DNA of 22,063 nucleotides from the NCBI GenBank assembly GCA_964353405.1, contig CAYGWJ010000297.1, positions 1 to 22,063 of the forward strand, given 5' to 3'. Positions within the stretch are counted from its first letter, which is position 1. The number at the start of each line of letters is the position of its first letter. The position numbers and the translations under genes were made by a program. Below, one piece after another: positions 16,236 through 22,063 of this stretch. The DNA comes from JBGLNJ01 sp964353405. GTDB taxonomy: Bacteria; Chloroflexota; Anaerolineae; Fen-1058. The notes beneath the pieces were generated by a model. It was given only the letters and a program-made list of their open reading frames with translations, searched no databases and was not told the DNA's origin.

Positions 16236-17753
16236 CTAGTTTTGAGCGCTAACGCGCGGGGCCAACTCGCGCAATTCGGACAGGGCTCTCTGGCTGGCTT
16301 CCGCGTGCCGGACGATCTGGTCAATCAGGCCAGAAAAAACGAAGGCATGGAACGGCACGAGCGAATACCAGTACACATGTCCCAAGAATCCGCGCGGGGC
16401 ATAGAACGCCGTCTGGAGCAGGCGTGTTGACCCATCCGGTTGCGGTTGAGCTTCGAACTCGAGCCAGCCCGGACCGAACATCCTCATCTCGGCGCGCAGG
16501 CGGAGCAAGCGGTTCGGCTCGACTTTTTCCACGCGCCAAAAGTCCACCACGTCGCCCACGTGAACATTATCAGGATTGCGGCGGCCTCGACTGACGCCCA
16601 CGCCGCCAAAGAAGCGATCCATCACGCCACGCATGTGCCACAGCGATGTGCCATACAACCAGCCGCGCTCGCCGCCCAGGCCCGCAAACACGCGATACAC
16701 TTGCTCGGGTGAAGCGGACGTGTATCGTTGGCGGCTTTCGATGAGCATGCCCTCGCGCCACTTGAGCGCTGCGGGCGTCTGGTCGCCTTGACTCGTCGCC
16801 AACGCATCACTCCACGACGTGTCCACTTCTCCAGCGTCCACACGCGCAATCGAATTCTTCACAACGGAGACGTAATCCATTGGCTTGAGGTGGGGAAAGA
16901 GGCGGCGCGCCGAATCATCCTTCACGACGACCGGCTCGTGCAATCCCTCGACGAGCGAATACGCCACACGGGCCGGAATCGGCGTGGCCCAATGCACCCA
17001 GTACGACGACAATCGCGCGGCGAACGCCGGCACGCGAATGAGCAAGTGCGGCAGGCCACGCTCACGCGCATAGGCCATCACCATCTCGCCATAGCTCAAC
17101 ACGTCCGGCCCGCCGATTTCAATCACCTGACCGGCGCTTTCGGGCTGGCTCAACGCAGCAACGAGATAATCCACCACGTCGGATACGGCGATCGGTTGAA
17201 CCGGCGTAAAAACCCAGCGCGGCACGAACATCAACGGCACGCGCTCGGTGCCGACGCGAATCATCTCAAAGAACATGCTGCCACAGCCAATGATGAGGCT
17301 GGCACGAAACTCGGTGACGGGCACATCACTGGCAGCGCCGCGCAGCGCAGCGGCCGTCTCCTGACGGGAGAGCAAACGCTGCGAGCGGTCAGCCTCGGCA
17401 TTGCCCAGACTTCCGAGATACACCATGCGTTGAACACCCCCCGCACGCGCCGCGTGACCAAAGTTGCGCGCGGCAGACTTGTTGCGCTCACGGAAATCCG
17501 CCACGCCGTCCATGATGTGCGCCAGGTAGTACGCCGACGCGACGCCAACGAAGGCTTGGGGCAAAGTGGCCGGTTGAAGGACGTCGGCCTGCACCACCTC
17601 GACCTGGCCTGTCCACGTGCGGCCTTGCAATCGAGACGCATCGCGCGTCAACACGCGCACGCGATAGCCCGCGTCGAGCAACTGGGCGACCAGTCGCCCG
17701 CCGATATAACCCGTTGCGCCAGTGACGAGAACGATATCCGAGTCCGGTGTCAT
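16236..17753 (-). CDS. SDR-family NAD(P)-binding protein fused to DUF2867
   Basis: The 505-aa product has an N-terminal extended/atypical short-chain dehydrogenase domain with the glycine motif TGATGYIGG (11-19), MVYLGSLGN and a substrate-side region to about 300. It resembles the NDUFA9/NmrA-like group that lacks a standard YxxxK pair. The C-terminal third (about 335-495) is DUF2867, with MDRFFGGVGVSRGRRNP, GDVVDFWRVE and APRGFLGHVYWYSLVPFH. This fusion occurs widely in bacteria as an uncharacterised oxidoreductase, perhaps lipid or quinone related. ATG 17753 has GAGGTGA a few nt upstream. It is the last intact gene of the - strand series. The substrate is unknown. Confidence 0.88.
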   Translation of the reverse strand: MTPDSDIVLVTGATGYIGGRLVAQLLDAGYRVRVLTRDASRLQGRTWTGQVEVVQADVLQPATLPQAFVGVASAYYLAHIMDGVADFRERNKSAARNFGHAARAGGVQRMVYLGSLGNAEADRSQRLLSRQETAAALRGAASDVPVTEFRASLIIGCGSMFFEMIRVGTERVPLMFVPRWVFTPVQPIAVSDVVDYLVAALSQPESAGQVIEIGGPDVLSYGEMVMAYARERGLPHLLIRVPAFAARLSSYWVHWATPIPARVAYSLVEGLHEPVVVKDDSARRLFPHLKPMDYVSVVKNSIARVDAGEVDTSWSDALATSQGDQTPAALKWREGMLIESRQRYTSASPEQVYRVFAGLGGERGWLYGTSLWHMRGVMDRFFGGVGVSRGRRNPDNVHVGDVVDFWRVEKVEPNRLLRLRAEMRMFGPGWLEFEAQPQPDGSTRLLQTAFYAPRGFLGHVYWYSLVPFHAFVFSGLIDQIVRHAEASQRALSELRELAPRVSAQN

Positions 17754-17792
17754 TGATGTTCACCTCACGACGAGTTTACAATAGCTAATAGA

Positions 17793-17857
17793 GACCTGTC
17801 ACACGGATTACACGAACGGGCCGGTCTTGCCGTTATAGAGAATCGGTGTGACAGGTC
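17793..17857. repeat. Perfect 12-bp inverted repeat in the SDR-cNMP intergenic gap
   Basis: GACCTGTCACAC (17793-17804) and GTGTGACAGGTC (17846-17857) are perfect complements, separated by 41 nt. They occupy most of the 132-nt gap between two co-directional genes. The arms resemble, without matching, the CCTGTCGGAGA ends of the ilv-operon elements. It may be a degenerate non-autonomous element or a hairpin shaping the transcript. There is no T-run, so a terminator is not supported. Confidence 0.6.
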
Positions 17858-17885
17858 CGTCGAAAAAACTACCGAGCGCTTGGGG

Positions 17886-18377
17886 TCAGTTTTCGTGCAG
17901 AGCCTCTGGCGGATGTTCATAATCACGAATGGTTTCAGCCAGCAGGCGGCGCAGCTCGCTCATCCGCAAGCTGATCAATTGAGCCAGCCGCTTGAGCACT
18001 GTCACGCCCACCGCCGAATGCTGCTCCAGAAATTCCATCAGCGCATGGCCATCCAGGGCAATCACACGCACATCGGTCATGGCCTGGGCTGTGGCCGTAT
18101 AGTTTCGGGGCCCGACGATGGAGGACCAGCCAAACAACTGGCCGTGCGAGTTCAAAATCGAGACGGTCAGCGGGGGCGACGTCGGCACAGGCTCAATTGT
18201 CAACCCAACGCTGCCCTCCAGCAACAAGTACATATTGTCTGCTGGACGATCCAGCGCAAAAAACACTGTCTTGGCCGGGAAGGTTTCTTCCCGGCACATG
18301 GCGGCGATCGCCCCCAGTCCATCTGCGGGCAAATCTCGGAACAAATCCATGCCGGCGAGTGTCTCGCTGCTTACCAT
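17886..18377 (-). CDS. Stand-alone cyclic-nucleotide-binding domain protein
   Basis: The 163-aa product is a single cNMP-binding (Crp-like) beta-roll: LFRDLPADGLGAIAAMC, then FFALDRPADNMYLLLEGSVGL, GQLFGWSSIVGPRNYTATAQA in the phosphate-binding-cassette region, and a C-terminal helix pair (VLKRLAQLISLRMSELRRLL). No helix-turn-helix follows, so it is not a complete Crp/Fnr regulator and may work through a partner. The start ATG 18377 is chosen for the GAGGAGGTG site just upstream. A longer frame to 18449 would add a Cys/Arg-rich tail unlike the family. It follows the SDR gene by 75 nt on the same strand. Ligand binding is not certain. Confidence 0.85.
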   Translation of the reverse strand: MVSSETLAGMDLFRDLPADGLGAIAAMCREETFPAKTVFFALDRPADNMYLLLEGSVGLTIEPVPTSPPLTVSILNSHGQLFGWSSIVGPRNYTATAQAMTDVRVIALDGHALMEFLEQHSAVGVTVLKRLAQLISLRMSELRRLLAETIRDYEHPPEALHEN

Positions 18378-18452
18378 AGAGCACCTCCTCCGTGATGTGG
18401 CTCGACCTGTGTCCATCGGCTCACGCCAGCATGAGCCGCCGATACCCATATT

Positions 18453-19310
18453 TCATATCGCCGGCGGGACTAGAATCAGTTGAGGGTCAGGCTGGGGCGA
18501 GGGTTTGCCCGTCAAGCGGCGCAAGCTCTCGCGCATAAACCCCACCAGCGCATTGGCCGGATTGTACAAATATACCTCAAGACCCGTGCGGCCATCGGTG
18601 GCAGAACTCGCCAGCCACACGGCTTTGCGCGCGGGCGCCTCGGGCGGCTTGCCGAGCGCACGCACCACCGTTGGAAAAGACTTGAGCAAGTGCTCATAGC
18701 CCGCCACAACGTGAACCGTCGTCAACATGTCGGTCGTCATCATACCCGGGCTAAAGGCGTAAATGCCCACGCCGCTCTTATTATACTCTCTAGCCAGCGC
18801 AAGCGTGAAATTGCGAATCCACGCCTTGCTCGAACCGTACGCGCTTTGCATGGGCGCCGGCCCGCGCGCGCCCGCGCCCATGATGTTGATGAGCTTGCCC
18901 GCATGCCGAGGCAAAAAGTGGCGCATCGCTGCAACCGAGCCATAGTAAGTGCCCAACACGTTCGTCTGCATCGTCTTGACAAACTCTTCTGGCTGGACGT
19001 GCACCGTCGGACCATAGGTGGGCGAGATGCCCGCGTTGTTGATCCATACGTCAAAACGGCCCAATGTCTTGACGGCAAATTCGCTCAACGCCTCAACTTG
19101 CGCCATGTCACTTGTGTCGCACACGGTTCCCGTGACCTGCGCGCCGGGCAGCGCCGCCCGAATTGAGTCCATGGCCTTGTTAACTGCCGCATTCGAGCGC
19201 GAAGACAGCACGACCGATGCGCCCTCGGCGGCGAATGCGTGTGCCATGGCCAGTCCCAAGCCGCGCGAACTGCCGGTGATGACGGCGATTTTGTTCTGTA
19301 ACGCTCCCAT
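18453..19310 (-). CDS. Short-chain dehydrogenase/reductase with Gly in place of the catalytic Ser
   Basis: The 285-aa Rossmann enzyme has the classical SDR cofactor motif TGSSRGLG (12-19), the NNAG motif (91-94), and the Tyr158/Lys162 catalytic pair in AYGSSK. The residue 13 positions before the Tyr, normally the catalytic Ser, is Gly145 in INIMGAGARG. The C-terminus has a long tail after the domain (EVYLYNPANALVGFM onward). ATG 19310 has AAAGGAGAG upstream. Cofactor and substrate cannot be told from the sequence. Genes on both sides run in the same direction. Confidence 0.9.
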   Translation of the reverse strand: MGALQNKIAVITGSSRGLGLAMAHAFAAEGASVVLSSRSNAAVNKAMDSIRAALPGAQVTGTVCDTSDMAQVEALSEFAVKTLGRFDVWINNAGISPTYGPTVHVQPEEFVKTMQTNVLGTYYGSVAAMRHFLPRHAGKLINIMGAGARGPAPMQSAYGSSKAWIRNFTLALAREYNKSGVGIYAFSPGMMTTDMLTTVHVVAGYEHLLKSFPTVVRALGKPPEAPARKAVWLASSATDGRTGLEVYLYNPANALVGFMRESLRRLTGKPSPQPDPQLILVPPAI

Positions 19311-19352
19311 GTAGCTCTCCTTTTAGAGACCGCAGACGACAGGCCACCGACC

Positions 19353-19383
19353 GCAGTTGATGATTTGAAATCGAATCAACTGC
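19353..19383. repeat. Intergenic hairpin between nitrilase pseudogene and SDR
   Basis: GCAGTTGAT (19353-19361) and ATCAACTGC (19375-19383) form a perfect 9-bp stem. The 13-nt interior itself contains GATTT and AAATC. It lies in the 78-nt gap between the nitrilase-family stop and the SDR start. No T-run is present on either side, so it is recorded as a palindrome and not as a terminator. Confidence 0.55.
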
Positions 19384-19388
19384 CGTGG

Positions 19389-20369
19389 TCAGCGGACGGT
19401 CGTCCGTGGTCGAATGAACGGCGGCTCGACAGCGAGCGAGGTCAACATCGAATAGCGGCGCGGCCTGCGGAAGGCATTGCCCCACGCTTCCTGCTCTCGC
19501 CAGGCGCGGATTTTGTCCATGTCGAACTCTGCGATGTAGATGCCTTCGGCTTCACCCACCTCGATGACGAGCGGGTTGCGTGTGCGCTCATCCTCGCCAA
19601 AGCAAATCGGGCTGAACGCGACCGAGTGACCGTTCTCCTGCGGCGCGGCGTAATTCGTCATCGCCACGCCGACCATGTTCTCCATTGCCCGCGCGCGGAA
19701 CTGGCCAAGGCGGTTGGCTTCCAGCTCGCAGGCGTTAGGCGTGAGAATGATCTCCGCGCCTTGTAGCATGAGGATGCGCGCCGGTTCGGGAAACTCGCGA
19801 TCGAAGCAAATCATCGCGCCGACCTTGACCGGCCCTGATTTCGTATCCAGCGCGCAGACGTAGAAATCATCGCCTGGTTCGAGTTCCGCTTCCCAATCCC
19901 ACTCACACGTGTGGATTTTGGAATAGGTGAACAGAACGTCGCCGTGCCGGTCAATGAGTGAGACCGAGTTGCGGACTGCTTGGCCGCGCCTCTCAAGTTA
20001 TCCACGAAGAACACGAAGGGACACCAAGTTTTCCTCTTCGTGCGCCTTCGTGCCCTTCGTGGAGAAAAAGGAAATTCCTATTAACTCAAGGTATGTGAGC
20101 GCAATTGCCATATCGAGTTCGCGCGCCAAGTCGCGAGAGTGAGTGACGTACTCGCTTTGCAGAGTGAGCGCAAGCGCGCGCCACGCCGCGCGACCGTCCG
20201 CGTCCGGCGGGCAATGCACGTAGCCGATGTTCCACATTTCGGGAAAGAGTGCCACGTCCGCGCCCATCGCCGCCGCGCGACGGCAGAACGCTTCGCCTTT
20301 CGCAAGGTTGGCGGCGAGGTCGGTGGCATGGGAGACCATTTGAAGTAGTGCTACCTTGATACGGTTCAA
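19389..20369 (-). pseudogene. Nitrilase-superfamily (carbon-nitrogen hydrolase) gene interrupted by a small palindromic insertion
   Basis: The two halves lie in one frame. The N-terminal half (IKVALLQMVSHATDLAAN, then FPEMWNIGY with catalytic Glu44) ends in ALTYLE. The C-terminal half starts RRGQAVRNSVSLIDRHGD and carries the catalytic Lys in YSKIHTCEWD and Cys in ICFDREFPEP. Between them are 87 bp of inserted sequence plus a second CTTGAG, with an in-frame TAA at 20000-19998. Removing 93 bp would give a continuous protein of about 295 aa, a normal length. The start is TTG 20369, preceded by AGGTGATAG and placed exactly at the family N-terminus. The substrate (amide, nitrile or carbamoyl compound) is unknown. 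In its present form only a non-functional N-terminal half would be made. Confidence 0.85.
19998..20084. mobile_element. 87-bp palindromic (MITE-like) insertion in the nitrilase-family gene
   Basis: The insertion begins TTATCCACGAAG and ends ATTCCTATTAA on the + strand. It contains several inverted CTTCGTG/CACGAAG words and TCCACGAAG against CTTCGTGGA. CTCAAG occurs on both sides (19992-19997 and 20085-20090), as expected for a 6-bp target duplication. The host gene reads through perfectly if the insertion and one CTCAAG are removed. It encodes nothing recognisable. Confidence 0.75.
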
Positions 20370-20386
20370 ACTATCACCTGTTGGCT

Positions 20387-20424
20387 CTTGTGTAGGACAA
20401 GATTGCAGACTTGTCCTACACAAG
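20387..20424. repeat. Perfect 15-bp hairpin between lipoprotein and nitrilase genes
   Basis: CTTGTGTAGGACAAG (20387-20401) and CTTGTCCTACACAAG (20410-20424) are perfect inverted repeats around an 8-nt loop. They lie between the lipoprotein stop and the TTG start of the nitrilase-family gene. Neither side has a T-run, so termination is unlikely by the intrinsic route. It looks like another palindromic repeat and could protect or process the transcript. Confidence 0.75.
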
Positions 20425-20439
20425 GCTCGCGCCGGTCGG

Positions 20440-21225
20440 CTACGGCGTTGCCGTCAGCTTGACCTCAGACACGGCTTGTAGCTTGTCGCTTTGCAGCCGA
20501 TACGTGCGAATCACCGACTGCGAGGGGCAGCACATGGGATCGCCCGGCGCAAAGCCGAGCGCGTTGAGCACGATCTGACCCTCCTTGACGGCAAGGTTCT
20601 GCACGTTCACTCGATCACCCAACATCTCGGCAGCGACCTGTTGCGGCAAGCCGTTCCGGTTCACCACGACGAGCAGGTAGACAAACACGCCCGACCCGCC
20701 CGTGTTGACGGCCAGAATCACCACGCCGTCCGGTGCACCGTCGCCATTCAGGTCACCCAAGGCCATGCGCGTCAACTCGCCTCGATTGACCTGACTGGCG
20801 CCTTCGCCGTACTTGCTCTCAAACTTGCCATCTACGAGCTGCACGATCTTGATATCGGGTAGCTCGTACTTGGCGTTCTTTAGCACGGCTTCGGTGAGAT
20901 TGGCTGAACTGGCATCTGTCGCCGTCGCCGTCGCCTGTGATGGCCCAGGTGTGCATTTGCCTTGATAGAAAGTCCACTCTTCACATTGACTGCCATCGGG
21001 AAAGACGCATAGACCGACCTGTCCGCCCGTGGCATCTGTCGTGATGTTGAGCCGTCCGCCTTTCTCCGTGCAAAAGACGGAAGCCGGGTTGGCGAGTCCG
21101 GCCTTGGGCGTGGCCGGCACGACCGTCCCGTTGGACGCTGCAGGTCCGCCGCAAGCCGATAGCCATGTTGCCGCCAGGATGAGCACAAAACTCGGGCTGG
21201 CGAGCGCGTAATGTTTGATGTTCAT
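20440..21225 (-). CDS. DUF333 lipoprotein
   Basis: The 261-aa product has an N-terminal signal sequence with a hydrophobic core (FVLILAATWLSAC) and a lipobox LSAC, giving a lipidated Cys25 and an exported, membrane-anchored protein. Residues 46-91 match DUF333 (NPASVFCTEKGGRL, CVFPDGSQCEEWTFYQGKC) with its conserved cysteines. A Thr/Ala-rich linker leads to a second domain (about 110-255) with ALGDLNGDGAPDGVVILAVN, a repeat-like Asp/Gly motif, and PMCCPSQSVIRTYRL. ATG 21225 has GAGGAGAA upstream. The function is unknown; such proteins are cell-surface or periplasmic. It lies between a nitrilase remnant and the full-length nitrilase copy. Confidence 0.88.
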   Translation of the reverse strand: MNIKHYALASPSFVLILAATWLSACGGPAASNGTVVPATPKAGLANPASVFCTEKGGRLNITTDATGGQVGLCVFPDGSQCEEWTFYQGKCTPGPSQATATATDASSANLTEAVLKNAKYELPDIKIVQLVDGKFESKYGEGASQVNRGELTRMALGDLNGDGAPDGVVILAVNTGGSGVFVYLLVVVNRNGLPQQVAAEMLGDRVNVQNLAVKEGQIVLNALGFAPGDPMCCPSQSVIRTYRLQSDKLQAVSEVKLTATP

Positions 21226-21299
21226 CTTGATTCTCCTCGAGGGTTGCAGGGATAGCGTGCCCCCCTTTTAACCTGCTCACTACCCATCAACCCAATATA

Positions 21300-21410
21300 G
21301 CCGCCGACGCTCACCGCGCGACGGCAAAATGCCTCGCCTTTGGAAAGGTTGGCGGCGAGATCGATACCAGATGGAAATATTTGGAGTATGGCGACTTTGA
21401 TGGCATTCAT
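21300..21410 (-). pseudogene. N-terminal remnant of a second nitrilase-family gene
   Basis: From ATG 21410 the frame reads MNAIKVAILQIFPSGIDLAA, then NLSKGEAFCRRA. This parallels the opening of the nitrilase-family gene about 1 kb downstream (IKVALLQMVSHATDLAANLA, then KGEAFCRRA). After about 35 codons the similarity stops, before the catalytic Glu, and the frame runs on into the start of the lipoprotein gene (stop at 21222). DNA similarity over the shared part is visible but clearly diverged. It is the leftover of a duplicated or recombined copy and not a working enzyme. Confidence 0.75.
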
Positions 21411-21430
21411 TCGGATTCTCCACTCGCAAC

Positions 21431-21958
21431 TCACCAAGGAATATCGTTATACTTATCTCCGATGATACTTCTCATATCCACAACTGGTATACCCTTTGCG
21501 GGATTCTGGTTCTGGTCGAGCAATGGGTCAACTACTATGCCCAGGCCGCTTCGGAATATTGCACTCACTTTGTTATCAAAATCATGATCATGCTCAATAA
21601 TCTTGACTTCATAATCAGGGACTTCTATTCCAGCTGCCTTCCAGTTATTGATGAAATCTCCCAGGCGTCGTGGGTCAGTGATCATAACCACATGCGAGCG
21701 AATCGAGAACGGTTGCTCAGTCTTTGCATCAATGATCATACACAACGGTGTCAAATACTCGGCGTTATCATCGTAGATTTTTGCTATGAGTTTATCGTAG
21801 CGAACAACTTCTGCTGAGACGCACTCTATGCAAGACTCGTCCTCATCCTTGGTCCCAGTCAGCAATGAATACGGCCCAAATACGCTGTGCTTTGATGTGA
21901 AGCAGAACGGGTCTCGAGTCTCACGCGCCTTCTGTTGTGCATCGTTGATGAAATCCAA
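21431..21958 (-). CDS. Unknown protein, 175 aa, possibly truncated at the N-terminus
   Basis: I do not recognise the family. The product is soluble, acidic and mixed alpha/beta, with YLTPLCMIIDAKTEQPFSIR and VDPLLDQNQNPAKGIPVVD and no membrane segment. The only start after the upstream stop is TTG 21958, which has no good ribosome binding site. The frame continues upstream without a stop to TAA at 22054-22052, and that part (GGTSRYLTNRGRVERLDAEK) reads like normal charged coding sequence. The protein may therefore have been longer and been cut by a new stop, or the TTG is correct. Local GC is lower than in the ilv operon, which could mean a different origin. Confidence 0.6.
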   Translation of the reverse strand: MDFINDAQQKARETRDPFCFTSKHSVFGPYSLLTGTKDEDESCIECVSAEVVRYDKLIAKIYDDNAEYLTPLCMIIDAKTEQPFSIRSHVVMITDPRRLGDFINNWKAAGIEVPDYEVKIIEHDHDFDNKVSAIFRSGLGIVVDPLLDQNQNPAKGIPVVDMRSIIGDKYNDIPW

Positions 21959-22063
21959 CCGCTTTTTGGCTTTTTCTGCATCCAGTCTCTCGACTCGCCC
22001 TCGATTTGTTAGATATCGAGATGTACCACCCAGAAGATTGATGTTGATACATTAGGTTGAACT

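Noticed and set aside
16728..17756. 342-codon + strand open frame opposite the SDR-DUF2867 gene
   Set aside because: It is antisense to a well-supported protein and rich in His and Arg with no domain signal.
17886..18449. cNMP-domain protein as a full Crp/Fnr transcription regulator
   Set aside because: The chain ends right after the cNMP-binding fold and has no helix-turn-helix.

Overview
The window is bacterial chromosomal DNA, GC-rich by eye. It is dominated by an almost complete branched-chain amino acid operon on the + strand, followed by a convergent and partly decayed gene block on the - strand. Gene content, the many short intergenic palindromes and the citramalate route fit an uncultured Chloroflexota-like bacterium (for example Anaerolineae). 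That placement is inference and no marker gene settles it.

Region 1 (1-590). The 5' end of a small unknown gene runs off the left edge on the - strand. Facing it is a near-consensus sigma70-type promoter (215-243). The promoter drives a 36-codon leader peptide in which 18 residues are Leu, Ile or Val. A strong intrinsic terminator follows, with an alternative pairing that would disrupt it. This is the layout of a classical ilv transcription attenuator. A 42-codon ORF with a good ribosome binding site lies between the attenuator and ilvD and overlaps the ilvD start.

Region 2 (583-15905). The order is ilvD, ilvB, ilvN, ilvC, a broken ModF/PhrA-type ABC ATPase gene, leuA, leuC, leuD, cimA, leuB, ilvE, pheA. 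IlvBN, IlvC, IlvD and IlvE make valine and 2-oxoisovalerate. LeuA and LeuCDB extend the latter to leucine. CimA with LeuCDB can make 2-oxobutyrate from pyruvate and acetyl-CoA, so isoleucine can be made without threonine deaminase, for which no gene is seen here. PheA (prephenate dehydratase) ends the cluster. Many junctions are translationally tight (TGATG overlaps, TAAATG).

Region 3 (elements in the operon). Four copies of a CTAG-bounded palindromic element lie between ilvD and ilvB, between ilvN and ilvC, and as a tandem pair inside the ABC ATPase gene. A fifth palindrome with different ends but a related core lies between ilvC and the ABC gene. In two places the CTAG boundary supplies the stop codon of the upstream gene. 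In the ABC gene the tandem pair is read in frame as a 62-residue linker. The second P-loop of that gene is destroyed by an apparent 8-nt deletion.

Region 4 (15906-22063, - strand). In transcription order: an unknown 175-aa protein, an N-terminal remnant of a nitrilase-family gene, a DUF333 lipoprotein, a nitrilase-family gene interrupted by an 87-bp palindromic insertion with a 6-bp direct repeat, a short-chain dehydrogenase, a stand-alone cyclic-nucleotide-binding domain protein, an SDR-DUF2867 fusion, and a decayed C-terminal fragment of an Ldh-family oxidoreductase abutting pheA. The most interesting signals are the undescribed-looking ilv attenuator with its small ORF, and the palindromic mobile elements that shape gene ends, linkers and pseudogenes across the window.
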